A stretch of DNA of 64,000 nucleotides from Paenibacillus sophorae (GCF_018966525.1 NZ_CP076607.1:5642001-5706000); one strand, 5' to 3'. Shown: positions 7,670 to 16,476, counted from the first letter of the stretch. Notes: generated by a model from the sequence alone, not told the origin. Made by a program: numbers and translations.

Positions 7670-8536
7670 TTACCGTGCTGAGGCGGAGAAAGAAGCCGCC
7701 TCCTGATTGATGGCGTCTCCCCAGCTTCTGGCCCAATCGCGAAGGTCTGTGACATTCAGCGGACTCGGAACCGACAGGTTCTCGTTGCCGGCCACATGCG
7801 CGGCCAGCTTCCGGTACACATCGGCCTGCTCCGAGCCTGGATTGGCTTCAATCACCGTTTTGCCGTAGAGCTCGCTCTGGGCAACGACAGGTGAACGTGG
7901 GACGAAACCGGCTACAGCTGCGCCTGTTCTCTTCGCGAAATCCGTGATCAGCGATTCCGGGTAACCGGGCAGAATACTGTTTCCGATGATGCCGCCGAGC
8001 TTTGCTCCTCCGGATGGAGCGTATTTGCCGATCGCCTTGAACAGATTGTTGGCGGCGTAGATCGCCATGAAGTCCGAGGAACTGACTACATAGGCTCTGT
8101 CAGTAATTCCGTCGCGGATCGGTACGGCGAAGCCGCCGCACACCACATCTCCCAGGACGTCATACAGCACATAATCGGCTTCGAATTCTTCAAAGACATT
8201 AAGCTCTTGAAGCAGGCTGACAGCGGCATTGATGCCGCGCCCCGCGCAGCCCACGCCAGGTACCGGGCCGCCCGCTTCGATGCAGAGCACACCCTTAAAT
8301 CCGATCGCCGACACATCCTGCAGCTTCACTTTGGCGCTGTCTCTCAGGCTGTCAATCACCGTCGGCAAATAGTCGCCGCCTCTTAGCGTATTGGTAGAGT
8401 CGCTTTTGGGATCGCATCCGATCTGGATCACCCGATAGCCCGCTTCCGCGAGAGCGGCGCTGATATTGGACGTAGTTGTCGACTTCCCGATGCCGCCTTT
8501 GCCGTAGATTGCAATATGCTTTGTTGTTTTCGCCAT
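7670..8536 (-). CDS. NifH-like ATP-dependent iron protein (nitrogenase-like reductase)
   Basis: 288 residues, the usual NifH length. Walker A GKGGIGKS at 12-19, switch region CDPKSDST at 41-48, and the two [4Fe-4S] ligand cysteines in GGPVPGVGCAGRG (Cys97) and DVLGDVVCGGFAVP (Cys133) are all present, so it should be a functional ATP-gated homodimeric electron donor with the cluster between subunits. AGGAGG lies 8 bases before the ATG. It is the second gene of the operon, after metK. It is not proposed as dinitrogenase reductase: no nifBEN, nifX or homocitrate synthase is in view and the partners lack nitrogenase cofactor ligands. ChlL/BchL/BchX or CfbC-type chemistry is the closer comparison. 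Confidence 0.9.
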   Translation of the reverse strand: MAKTTKHIAIYGKGGIGKSTTTSNISAALAEAGYRVIQIGCDPKSDSTNTLRGGDYLPTVIDSLRDSAKVKLQDVSAIGFKGVLCIEAGGPVPGVGCAGRGINAAVSLLQELNVFEEFEADYVLYDVLGDVVCGGFAVPIRDGITDRAYVVSSSDFMAIYAANNLFKAIGKYAPSGGAKLGGIIGNSILPGYPESLITDFAKRTGAAVAGFVPRSPVVAQSELYGKTVIEANPGSEQADVYRKLAAHVAGNENLSVPSPLNVTDLRDWARSWGDAINQEAASFSASAR

Positions 8537-8601
8537 CCTTATATCCTCCTGTCGGCATATCCTTCTGATCTGCCAGCCATTACTCCGGTCCAGCTTTGTG
8601 A

Positions 8602-9828
8602 TTATTTGGCGGAAGACGATTCAGCCGCCCCAATAACTTGTTCAGCGGCTGCGGCTTTTAATGCCTCCGCCTTATCCGTGCGCTCCCATGGCAAATTCAG
8701 ATCGCTTCTTCCAAAATGTCCGTAGGCCGCCGTCTGTCTGTAGATCGGCCGTCTGAGATCAAGCGCCTTAATGATGGCTCCCGGTCTCAGGTCGAACGTC
8801 GCCTTCACGATTTCCGAGATCCGGTCATCCGGCACAATTCCGGTGCCGAAGCTGTTCACCGTAACGGAAACCGGACTTGCCACTCCAATCGCATAGGCAA
8901 GCTGGATTTCGGCTCTGCGCGCCAGACCGGCCGCCACGATATTCTTGGCTACATAACGCGCGGCATACGCGGCGCTTCTGTCTACCTTCGTCGGGTCCTT
9001 CCCGCTGAACGCGCCCCCGCCATGCCGCGCGTAGCCGCCGTAGGTATCCACAATGATTTTTCTGCCGGTCAGTCCGGCGTCACCGTTCGGCCCGCCCACA
9101 ACAAAGCGTCCCGTCGGATTAATATAGTATTTGGTGTTCTCGTCCAGCAGTTCTTCCGGAACCGTCGGCTCCACCACATGCTGAACAATGTCCTTCCAGA
9201 TTTGATCAAGCCCGATTTCAGGGGCATGCTGCGTCGAGACGACGATGGTATCTACCCGGACCGCACGGTCTCCATCATATTCCACGGTCACCTGCGTCTT
9301 GCCGTCCGGCCGCAGATAAGGCAGCAGGCCGCTCTTTCTTGCCTCCGCCAGTCTTCTGGCCAGCCGGTGGGCCAGCGAAATCGGCAGCGGAAACAGCTCC
9401 GGCGTCTCATCTGTCGCATAGCCGAACATCAGGCCTTGATCGCCGGCCCCGATTTCGCCGCCGTTCTCTTCCGCGTTCTCAAGCTGTCTGGTTTCCAGCG
9501 CGTTGTCCACGCCTCTGGCGATATCGGCCGATTGTTCGTCAAGCGAGCTGAGAATGGCGCAGGTATTGCCGTCGAAGCCGAGAGAGGAATGGTCATAACC
9601 GATCCGCACGATCGTCTCCCGGGCAATTGCCGGAATATTGACGGTTGCCGAAGTCGAGATTTCTCCCGCGATCAGCACCAGACCCGTAGTCACCGCCACC
9701 TCGCAAGCCACCCGGCCATTTGCGTCCTGCTCCAGAATCGAATCCAGAATGGCATCTGATATTTGGTCGCAAATTTTATCGGGATGTCCTTCCGTTACAG
9801 ACTCCGATGTGAACAGATACTTCGTCAT
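8602..9828 (-). CDS. metK: S-adenosylmethionine synthetase, first gene of the nitrogenase-like operon
   Basis: 408 residues. It makes SAM from methionine and ATP. Diagnostic motifs: GHPDKICDQISDAILD near the N-terminus, the ATP-binding GAGDQGLMFGYATDE, the phosphate loop GGGAFSGKDPTKVDRS, and the C-terminal GHFGR motif. It is full length for the family, with an extra Ala-rich C-terminal tail of about 15 residues. Transcription starts upstream at 10020-10049, and 65 bp separate it from the NifH-like gene with no terminator between them. A dedicated metK fits either the SAM demand of the radical-SAM protein at the end of the operon or a pathway acting on a SAM-derived compound. A second housekeeping metK elsewhere in the genome would be expected but cannot be checked here. 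Confidence 0.93.
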   Translation of the reverse strand: MTKYLFTSESVTEGHPDKICDQISDAILDSILEQDANGRVACEVAVTTGLVLIAGEISTSATVNIPAIARETIVRIGYDHSSLGFDGNTCAILSSLDEQSADIARGVDNALETRQLENAEENGGEIGAGDQGLMFGYATDETPELFPLPISLAHRLARRLAEARKSGLLPYLRPDGKTQVTVEYDGDRAVRVDTIVVSTQHAPEIGLDQIWKDIVQHVVEPTVPEELLDENTKYYINPTGRFVVGGPNGDAGLTGRKIIVDTYGGYARHGGGAFSGKDPTKVDRSAAYAARYVAKNIVAAGLARRAEIQLAYAIGVASPVSVTVNSFGTGIVPDDRISEIVKATFDLRPGAIIKALDLRRPIYRQTAAYGHFGRSDLNLPWERTDKAEALKAAAAEQVIGAAESSSAK

Positions 9829-9891
9829 TGCTTCTACCCCGTTTCATTGTGATTTTATTCACTCCTGAAGACGACAAGGATGTCTATGCCT

Positions 9892-9979
9892 CCGGATAAT
9901 AAACAAGAAAGGCCCTGAAAATTACAGCAGCTGTACGCATAGGTACATTGCTGTTTCTTCAGAGCCTCCGGTTATCCGG
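9892..9979 (-). ncRNA. Structured 5' leader upstream of metK/nitrogenase-like operon, possible cis-regulatory RNA
   Basis: On the minus strand an outer helix CCGGATAA/TTATCCGG encloses a 9-bp helix GGCTCTGAA/TTCAGGGCC with a further ACAGC/GCTGT and TGTAC/GTACA hairpin inside. The first strand can instead fold on itself as CCGG-ATAA-CCGG, so two mutually exclusive folds exist. The large hairpin is followed by TTTCTTGTTT and might terminate transcription. The conserved cores of the SAM-I, SAM-II, SAM-III, T-box, cobalamin, TPP and Moco classes were looked for by eye and not found. Confidence 0.5.
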
Positions 9980-10019
9980 TCAACTTTTATCCAACTAAGC
10001 TTATAGGATTAATAAACAT

Positions 10020-10049
10020 ATTTTACGATTGCCAGTCAAAGTTTGTCAA
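10020..10049 (-). promoter_or_regulatory. Sigma-A type promoter of the metK/nitrogenase-like operon
   Basis: Minus-strand TTGACA (10044-10049), 18-base spacer, TAAAAT (10020-10025). Transcription would begin near 10012 and give a leader of about 185 bases containing the helices at 9892-9979. Confidence 0.7.
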
Positions 10050-10067
10050 TAGAATAATTCGTGTTCG

Positions 10068-11403
10068 CTATTTCATCTTGAGACTGTCCGGCTCTTTAAA
10101 AGCTTGCACCTTTCCTTTGCTCTGCACAATAATCATTCCGTTCACGGAGAGGCTTGGACCGAATACATTGCCGCCCGTTTTCAACTGTACAACCGGTATG
10201 GCCGTACAAAGATGCATCGCGATCAGTCTGCCATCGGTCTGAATAATATAGAGGCCGTGTCCGATCAGATCAAAGCGGGCAATGTCGTTTCGGAGTCCTC
10301 CGTAATATACCGTGGATTTATCGGTGGTTTTAACGCCGTACAACCCGGAATTATTCGTAAAAAGAATCCGTTCATCATAGGGTCCGGCCGCATACACCAA
10401 GTCCCTGAATCCGACGCTCTCAACGGAATACGTATCTCTGGTCGTCTTGGCGGGATCAGCATCCGCCGGATAGCTGTATAATTTGTTCCCGGCGTTCAGA
10501 TAAATCCTGTTGCCGCTATACCAGGCGGGGAAATTCCCTGCCCCAGGCCCTTGATCCTTAAGGTTCACATTCTGCGGATTATAGATCACCGTCTTGAGCA
10601 CTTTGCCGGTCTTGCCGTCCAGAATATCGAGCGAGGTCAAGTCCACCGCCTCCACCAAAGTGCCTTCTCTTTGGGAAATGACCGTCCCATCTTTGACCGC
10701 GGCGGGAAGATCATGGTTGGCCGCCTTCCACAACTGCTTGCCCGTCACCGCATCATAGGCATGCAAAATATCGTATGTATAGGCTCCGGACACCGAATTT
10801 TGCCCCAGTACCAGGCCATCCTCGGCTACAATCGGCTGGATGAAACCATTTTCTTCATGGACACGCCACAGCAGCTTTCCATCCTTCAGTCCATAGGTCT
10901 GGATGTCTCCGTTGTTCACCAGCAACCGTTCCCCGTCCGTCACAAGCTGCACGGCACCCTGGCTAGCTGCTTGAGAAGCCCACACCTTTTTGCCGTTCGA
11001 GGCATTGATTGCATATACCGCTCCCGTCTTCGATGCCGCATATAGCACGCCGCTCCGGTAGAGCAGCGGAGCCTGAAGGCCTGAGCCGAATTTCCATACC
11101 CGCGCTCCGGTCTGCACATTGAGCGCCGCCAGTTGTCCGGATTGAATAATAAACGCCTTCCCCCCCGCCGGTCGCCACGACACCCTTGCCCATGGCATAA
11201 TCGTCGGATACCGAATCCATTGCCGCCGTCCACTGCGCCTTGATTTCTTTCGCCGGGATGGATGCCGAGGACGTATCATAATTATTTCCCACGTACGAAG
11301 TACGCGGATCACTTTGAGCCGACGCCGCCGTGCCGGCTGCGGCCAGCAGGAATAGAGAGACCGCGGCCGCCGATAGGCGGATTTTCCATGTAAAAGTTTC
11401 CAT
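10068..11403 (-). pseudogene. Secreted PQQ-like beta-propeller protein, frameshifted in a G homopolymer
   Basis: The N-terminal ~80 residues (start ATG 11403) have a signal peptide (SLFLLAAAGTAASA) and run to VVATGG. The remaining ~330 residues continue in another frame from GGKAFIIQSGQLAALNVQTG. The switch falls at a run of seven G (minus strand, at about 11161-11167); six G would restore one open frame of about 445 residues. The protein has repeated PQQ/BamB-like propeller blades (for example LAALNVQTGARVWKFG, LYAASKTGAVYAINASNGKKVW). It would be an exported propeller of unknown ligand. It is either a real frameshift mutation, a slippery phase-variable run or a sequencing error; the intact reading on both sides favours one of the last two or a very recent event. 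Confidence 0.75.
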
Positions 11404-11406
11404 TGC

Positions 11407-11797
11407 TTAGTTCCCTCCCAATCTATTTATCAAGCTTGCCTGATATCGGTCAATCCTCTCCGCTACGATCCGGTCGGTCAAGCCCGTCATCCCGAAAGCC
11501 TTCCAGCCCCCATACACCTGCGGTGGACCTCCGGCCAGGCCGTCGAACAGGGACAGCAGATCCCAGTAAGGATGATAGGTGAATGAAGCTCCAGCCCGAT
11601 CCATGTAGGCCAGCAAAAAAGCATCCGCTGCCTCCACGCCATAGAACTGCGCCAGGTTCAGCCCGCAGTGGCCCACGTCGGCTCCCGCCGGTCCCAGGCA
11701 GGCATTCGGCCAGTCCACAATTCCACTGACGGCCTCCAAGTCCGGCGATCCATTTCAGCGCAATCTCCGGCAGTCCGCCCGGCCGATTATTCTCCAT
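11407..11797 (-). pseudogene. Remnant of an aminoglycoside-phosphotransferase-family gene
   Basis: The C-terminal part (frame 11407-11739) contains SGIVDWPNACLGPAGADVGH, the metal/phosphate-binding DW motif region of APH-fold kinases, followed by the usual helical C-terminus. A possible native start with a ribosome binding site (ATG 11797) opens MENNRPGGLPEIALKW in a different frame and joins after about 20 residues. The N-lobe and the HGD catalytic loop (about 180 residues) are missing, so an internal deletion plus frame change is the simplest reading. It is not functional. It lies 4 bp upstream of the propeller gene start. Confidence 0.65.
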
Positions 11798-12041
11798 CCT
11801 GCCTCATCCCTTACAGTTCTTCATACCGTTTGTAAAATCCAAATAGAAAACGGCCTGTCAATGCCGAAGACCTGAGTTCCAGAGCCGCCCGCATTCAGGC
11901 CGTTAAATCTTAATACCATTATCACTTCACTTCGTTAGTAGCACACAAAGAAACCACTACCCGCTGCGCATCCGGCGACGCGGAGGTGAACCGTGGATCC
12001 TCGCGTCCGGTGTGCGGCATAGGCATTACCAATCATAATCA

Positions 12042-12905
12042 TTATCCGAGCCGGTTCTCCAGTGTACCCAATCCTTCGATCGTGACCGTTACCTCATCAC
12101 CGGATCGCAGCCATATCCGCTCTTCCTCGGGATATCCAAGAATGACGCCTTCCGGCGTGCCTGTAAAGATCAGATCTCCCGGTTCAAGCGTTATGTATGC
12201 CGAAATATAACTGACCAGCTCCGCGCAGCCAAAGATCATATCCCGCGTATTCGCCGATTGGCGCAGCTCCCCGTTGACCCGGCACTCAATGTTCAGGCTT
12301 CCGGGGTCGACTTCATCAGCGGTAACTACGCAGGGACCAACCGGGGCAAAGCCATCCAGCGATTTGCCGACCAGCCACTGGCTTGTACGGAACTGCAAAT
12401 CTCTTGCGGACAGATCGTTGCCGACCGTATAACCGAATATGCTGGAAAGAGCCTCCTCCTTCGACACCCCGGATGTCCGTTTGCCGATGACCAGAACAAG
12501 CTCCGCTTCGTAATCAATCTGCGACGGGCCATCCGGCAGGGTTATCTTCTCACGGTGAGCGGCCAGACTGTTGTTAAATTTACTGAACAGCACCGGAACC
12601 AAAGGCGTCTCCAGCCCGGATTCAGCCGCATGGCTTCTGTAATTCAGCCCTACACAGATAATTTTCTGGGGACTCGTAACGCAGGGCGCATACTGAATCT
12701 CCTCTTCCTTCAGCCACTGCGGGTCACCGCCCAGCAGCGCTTGAAGCCGGGGAATGAACGCCGCGCTGTTCCTGATGACTTCTTCCATAGAAAAAGGAAG
12801 CTCCAGCCCGCTGCGGCGGGCCGTTAATTCCACATCCATAATTCCTTCCGCGGTCTTTACTCCAAGTCTTGCCTGTCCGTCCTTTATAAATTGAAGCAGC
12901 TTCAT
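12042..12905 (-). CDS. Fumarylacetoacetate hydrolase (FAH) family protein
   Basis: 287 residues. Conserved FAH core: ICVGLNYRSHAAESG around residue 83, the metal-binding DYEAELVLVIGK, the block GNDLSARDLQFRTSQW, and a C-terminal GDLIFTGTPEGV. The family hydrolyses or decarboxylates beta-diketo or 2-hydroxy-hepta-dienoate type acids with Mg2+ (for example oxaloacetate, acylpyruvates, HpcE substrates). The exact substrate is undetermined. The start at 12905 places the usual N-terminal strand MKLLQF directly and has GGAGG upstream. It follows the HAD phosphatase gene after 42 bp and probably shares its transcript. Confidence 0.88.
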   Translation of the reverse strand: MKLLQFIKDGQARLGVKTAEGIMDVELTARRSGLELPFSMEEVIRNSAAFIPRLQALLGGDPQWLKEEEIQYAPCVTSPQKIICVGLNYRSHAAESGLETPLVPVLFSKFNNSLAAHREKITLPDGPSQIDYEAELVLVIGKRTSGVSKEEALSSIFGYTVGNDLSARDLQFRTSQWLVGKSLDGFAPVGPCVVTADEVDPGSLNIECRVNGELRQSANTRDMIFGCAELVSYISAYITLEPGDLIFTGTPEGVILGYPEEERIWLRSGDEVTVTIEGLGTLENRLG

Positions 12906-12947
12906 TGTCCTTCCTCCTCGCCTTTGTCCCCGGGGACACTGCCCCGG

Positions 12948-13721
12948 TTAAATCAAACCCGCTTTCACCAGGCCGTTATAGATGCCGCCTTCGTCCACAT
13001 GGCTGGTTACGTAATCCGCATAGGGAATCAGCTCTTCATGCGCGTTCCCCATGGCAATGCCCATACCGGCCAGCTCCAGCATCTCCTTATCGTTCAAGCC
13101 GTCGCCGAATGCGACCGACTCCTCGGAGCTTATGCCAAGCATGTTCAGCATAGCTTCGATGCCCTTGGCCTTGGAGCTTCCAGGCGGCAGCACATCCATT
13201 GCAAGCGGATGCCAGCGGATCAGCCGGAGCTGGGACAGCAGTTCTTCATACAGCGCTTCCTCATGGCCCTCGCAGTGGAGGAACATCTGATAAATCTCAT
13301 TGTTTTTCCAGAATTCAGGGTCGAATCCAGGCTGGTCCACCTTAAGCGTATTGACGGATTCAGTCACGAACGGGTGGTTCTCGCTGTCCGCGAAATAGGT
13401 ATGCTCGCCTTGGAACACCAGCGCATGCCGGTGCCGGGCCGCCAGCGCAATCAGCGCCTGAATCGTTTCCTTGGACAAGGGCCGCTTGTACAGCGTCTTC
13501 CCTTTATACACGACATAGGCTCCGTTCAGGCATACATAAGAGTCGATGCCCAGCGCTTCCGCCAAAGGCTTGATAAAATAAGGCGCACGCCCCGTGGCGA
13601 TTACCGGTTCAACACCGGTCTGCTTTAATTTGGAAACCGCCTGCAGCGTATCTTTCGGAATCTCCTTCTCCTCATTGACCAATGTTCCGTCGATATCAAA
13701 GAATACAATTTTATAAGCCAT
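12948..13721 (-). CDS. Cof-type HAD-IIB family phosphatase
   Basis: 257 residues. The HAD motifs are in order: FFDIDGTLV (motif I, nucleophile Asp9), IATGRAPYF (motif II), a Lys in the KGIEAML region (motif III) and FGDGLNDKEML (motif IV), with the large type IIB cap between residues ~85 and 185. These are cytoplasmic phosphatases of sugar phosphates, pyridoxal phosphate or flavin precursors; specificity cannot be assigned. It probably starts a two-gene unit with the FAH-family gene. Confidence 0.9.
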   Translation of the reverse strand: MAYKIVFFDIDGTLVNEEKEIPKDTLQAVSKLKQTGVEPVIATGRAPYFIKPLAEALGIDSYVCLNGAYVVYKGKTLYKRPLSKETIQALIALAARHRHALVFQGEHTYFADSENHPFVTESVNTLKVDQPGFDPEFWKNNEIYQMFLHCEGHEEALYEELLSQLRLIRWHPLAMDVLPPGSSKAKGIEAMLNMLGISSEESVAFGDGLNDKEMLELAGMGIAMGNAHEELIPYADYVTSHVDEGGIYNGLVKAGLI

Positions 13722-13899
13722 ATTTTCCTGCTCCTATCCCTTCGCCGTGCGGGATATCCCGGCGGTTTCTTTCCCTCTCGCAATCCTTAACTTACCACGA
13801 TTTATTTCAGAAGGGCAAGAAACTGAAGGCGTTTCACCTGGAAACTGTTATAATAATCACAACGATTCAAGTTCACAGACCGTAAAAGGAGCCATCTTT

Positions 13900-14997
13900 A
13901 TGACTATTCAAAATAATGAATCGGCACTCCGAGGCAGTTTCGAATTTGGTGTATATACCTTGGGAGATATCGTCCCTGATCCCGTAACGGGACAAGCCGT
14001 GAGCCAGCACCGCCGTCTCCAGGATATTGTAGCCGCTGCCAAACTGGCCGACGAGGCAGGGCTTGACGTATTCGGCGTTGGAGAGCATCACCGGCTGGAT
14101 TTTGCCGTCTCCTCGGTTCCCGTCGTGCTTGCGGCCATTTCCCAGGTTACGAGCCGGATCAAGCTGGCCAGCACAACCATGGTGCTTGGCACCATCGATC
14201 CCGTCAGACTGTTCGAGGATTTCGCCACTCTCGACCTTCTGTCGGAAGGACGCGCGGAAATCATGGCCGGACGCGGCGCGTTCACAGAGTCCTTCCCTTT
14301 ATTCGGCTATGACCTGAACGACTACCAGCAGCTGTTCGCCGAGAATCTCGCTCTCCTTCAGCAGCTTGGCGAGCATGAGACCGTGAACTGGCAGGGCGCG
14401 TACCGTCCGCCGCTCAAGGACGCCGAAATTTCTCCCCGGCCCCTTCAGCCAAGGCTTCCGCTCTGGATCGGCGTAGGCGGCACTCCGGCAAGCGCGGAAA
14501 GAGCCGGAAGACTTGGAACCGGTATGGCGATCGCCATCCTCTCCGGCAGTCCGGAACGGTTCAGGCATCTGGCGGAGCTATACCGGCAGACGGGGGCCGA
14601 AGCCGGCCGGTCACCGGAGAGCCTCAAGATTGCCGTCACCAGTCACGGGTATATCGCCAAGTCTTCCAAGCAGGCGCTTGATGATTTCTACCCTTACTAC
14701 TTGAACTATCTTAACGGCTTCATGGCCCGGCCGGGAACTGAATTTCGGTTCACCCGCGAAGACTTCGAGGCATACACCCAGCCCGGCGAAGCGCTGGCCG
14801 TCGGCAGTCCGCAGCAGATCATCGAGAAAATTCTGTACCAGCATGAGCTGTTCGGACATACCCGCTTCATGGCCCAGATGGATGTCGGCGGCATGCCTTT
14901 CTCCAAGGTCGCTTCGGCCATCGAGCTGCTTGCGACGGAAGTTGCACCGGTCGTCCGCCGGGAAATTGCCCGCAAGAAGAGTTCTTCTCAGGCTTAA
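13900..14997 (+). CDS. LLM class flavin-dependent oxidoreductase (luciferase-like)
   Basis: 365 residues from the ATG at 13900, chosen because AAAAGGAG lies 8 bases upstream; the longer frame to 13747 has no such site. It has the bacterial luciferase-like TIM barrel: FGVYTLGD at the start, GVGEHHRLDF near residue 60, the ASTTMVLGTIDPVRL strand and GRAEIMAGRGAFTESFPLFG, followed by the typical PLWIGVGGTPASAERAG block. Such enzymes use FMNH2 or F420 for monooxygenation. The NxLxxLxLLL-type N-terminal and EHH motifs place it among FMN members common in Bacillota. It is divergent from the HAD gene. Confidence 0.9.
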   Translation: MTIQNNESALRGSFEFGVYTLGDIVPDPVTGQAVSQHRRLQDIVAAAKLADEAGLDVFGVGEHHRLDFAVSSVPVVLAAISQVTSRIKLASTTMVLGTIDPVRLFEDFATLDLLSEGRAEIMAGRGAFTESFPLFGYDLNDYQQLFAENLALLQQLGEHETVNWQGAYRPPLKDAEISPRPLQPRLPLWIGVGGTPASAERAGRLGTGMAIAILSGSPERFRHLAELYRQTGAEAGRSPESLKIAVTSHGYIAKSSKQALDDFYPYYLNYLNGFMARPGTEFRFTREDFEAYTQPGEALAVGSPQQIIEKILYQHELFGHTRFMAQMDVGGMPFSKVASAIELLATEVAPVVRREIARKKSSSQA

Positions 14998-15022
14998 ATT
15001 CCAACATAAAGCGAGGCTACAG

Positions 15023-16231
15023 ATGAATAAACAAATATATCATTTTCTCAGGCCGAATGCGGCCAAGCATCCGGCCCGGCCTGGCCGTCCAACGGTGTTC
15101 AAGCGGATGGCCGCCGCAGCAGCGGCGATAACCCTCCTTGGCCTCATACTTACTTCACATACGACACAGGCGGACAGCTATACCGCCAAGGTGTACACAA
15201 CTTCACTTAATGTGCGCAGCGAGCCGGCGGGCGGAGCGGCGGTCACGGGCTCGGTCAAAGGAGGATCACTTGTTACCGTCTCGGAGGAGCAGCATGGGTG
15301 GCTCAAGATTCGATCCGGAAGCATGACAGGCTGGGTAGCGGGATATTATCTCAAGAAGGCTGGCGGCTCAGCGGCTTCAAGCCAAGCAACCGTTACTGCG
15401 GCGAAAAAGAGTACAAGCTCCCGCCCTTCCACGGCAACCGTTACGGCAGACTCGCTGCGTATCCGCAGCGGACCCGGGACCGGTTATGATGTTGTCGGTT
15501 CGCTTCAGGCCCGCGATGCCGTTGCCATCCTCTCCCGCCAGTCCGGATGGCTGAACATACGGGCAGAGGGCGGCGTCACCGGCTGGGTCGCGGAGCCGTA
15601 CGTGACCGCCGGAACATCGGCAGCCTCCGCTGTCGGCATAAGAAGGACGAGCAGCAGCGCTGATGTCAGCAGACCTGCGTCAGCCGGTCTTCGCGGCAAG
15701 CGGATTGTCGTCGATCCCGGCCATGGCGGAGACGATCCGGGGATGATCGGCACAACCTACGGCACGATGGAAAAAGACCTGAATCTTCAGACGGCGCTGT
15801 ACCTGCGCGATTATTTGAAAGCGGCTGGCGCACGGGTGACCATGACGCGGACACAGGACGATGAGCGGCCTTCGCTGTCTACCCGGGCAGAGCTTGCCCA
15901 GTCGGTCTCGGCGGACGCTTTTATCAGCGTGCATTTCAATTCCTCGCCGAAAAAAGTATCGGGGACGCTGACATTTTTTTATTCGGAGTCCGATGATTTG
16001 AAGCTGGCCCGTGCCATTGAGAACCGGCTCAGCGAGGGCATCGGCCTAAAAAGCAACGGGTTGTCCTTCGGCGATTACCATATTCTAAGGACAAATGAAA
16101 CGCCGGCTGCCTTAGTTGAATTGGGGTTTCTGACCAGTCCGACCGACGAGTCTATCGTCCGCAGAGCTTCTTACCAGAGGAAAGCCGCCCAGGCAATCGC
16201 GGACGGTATCGCCGATTATTTAACACAATAG
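15023..16231 (+). CDS. Secreted N-acetylmuramoyl-L-alanine amidase with two SH3 domains
   Basis: 402 residues from ATG 15023 (25 bases after the previous stop). A signal peptide lies at about residues 28-53 (AAAAAAITLLGLIL). Two bacterial SH3 domains follow (LNVRSEPAGG to GWVAGYYL, and LRIRSGPGTGYD to GWVAEPYV), each ending in the GWV motif. The C-terminal amidase_3 domain has zinc ligands in VVDPGHGGDDPG, the Glu of TMEKDLNLQ, and SVHFN, with the catalytic Glu in ALVELGFL. It cleaves the MurNAc-L-Ala bond in peptidoglycan outside the cell. It is followed by an intrinsic terminator at 16315-16356. Confidence 0.95.
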   Translation: MNKQIYHFLRPNAAKHPARPGRPTVFKRMAAAAAAITLLGLILTSHTTQADSYTAKVYTTSLNVRSEPAGGAAVTGSVKGGSLVTVSEEQHGWLKIRSGSMTGWVAGYYLKKAGGSAASSQATVTAAKKSTSSRPSTATVTADSLRIRSGPGTGYDVVGSLQARDAVAILSRQSGWLNIRAEGGVTGWVAEPYVTAGTSAASAVGIRRTSSSADVSRPASAGLRGKRIVVDPGHGGDDPGMIGTTYGTMEKDLNLQTALYLRDYLKAAGARVTMTRTQDDERPSLSTRAELAQSVSADAFISVHFNSSPKKVSGTLTFFYSESDDLKLARAIENRLSEGIGLKSNGLSFGDYHILRTNETPAALVELGFLTSPTDESIVRRASYQRKAAQAIADGIADYLTQ

Positions 16232-16314
16232 GCTGTCAAGCCGCAGGAAAGTGAATAATGTCCTACTGCCGGGCAGCATCCGGTATTAGAGCACCGCCAT
16301 CATCAGTCTGAACG

Positions 16315-16356
16315 AGCCTGAAACGTTTCTGTGCAGGAAGCGTTCAGGCTTTTTTC
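16315..16356 (+). terminator. Rho-independent terminator after the amidase gene
   Basis: AGCCTGAAACG and CGTTCAGGCT form a stem with one bulge around a 15-base loop, followed by TTTTTTC. Confidence 0.85.
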
Positions 16357-16387
16357 ATCCATCCATAGAAAAAAGCACAAAAATCTA

Positions 16388-16416
16388 TTGACTAAATTCA
16401 TGGAATCGGTTAAATT
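16388..16416 (+). promoter_or_regulatory. Promoter of the small DAHP-synthase-like domain gene
   Basis: TTGACT (16388-16393), 17-base spacer, TAAATT (16411-16416). The leader of about 90 bases downstream contains the AAAAGC repeats at 16430-16476. Confidence 0.6.
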
Positions 16417-16429
16417 TACTTTATCACCT

Positions 16430-16476
16430 AAAAGCATAAAAGCGTAAAAGCACAAAAGCTAAAAAGTGCGAAAGCA
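16430..16476 (+). repeat. Short tandem AAAAGCnn repeats in a leader
   Basis: Five to six consecutive copies of an 8-10 base unit (AAAAGCAT, AAAAGCGT, AAAAGCAC, AAAAGCTA, AAAAGTGC, GAAAGCAG) lie between the promoter and the ribosome binding site of the gene at 16515. Slippage or protein/RNA binding are both possible; no known family was recognised. Confidence 0.6.

Noticed and set aside
7670..8536. True nitrogenase reductase (nifH) of a nif cluster
   Set aside because: No nifB, nifE, nifN, nifX, hesA or nifV nearby, and the partner subunits lack cofactor ligands.
8716..9759. 347-codon plus-strand ORF opposite metK
   Set aside because: It lies entirely antisense to a perfectly conserved metK, has no ribosome binding site and its translation shows no family features.
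9830..10020. SAM-I (S-box) riboswitch before metK
   Set aside because: The S-box core (AGAGAGGnGGAGGGA, CCGAUGAAACCCGGCAACC-like) is not present on either strand; kept only as an unclassified structured leader.
11821..12040. Possible small gene or RNA between the phosphotransferase remnant and the FAH gene
   Set aside because: Contains a 9-bp inverted repeat (AACGGCCTG/CAGGCCGTT) but its wide loop and lack of a T run do not support a terminator or RNA; no ORF.
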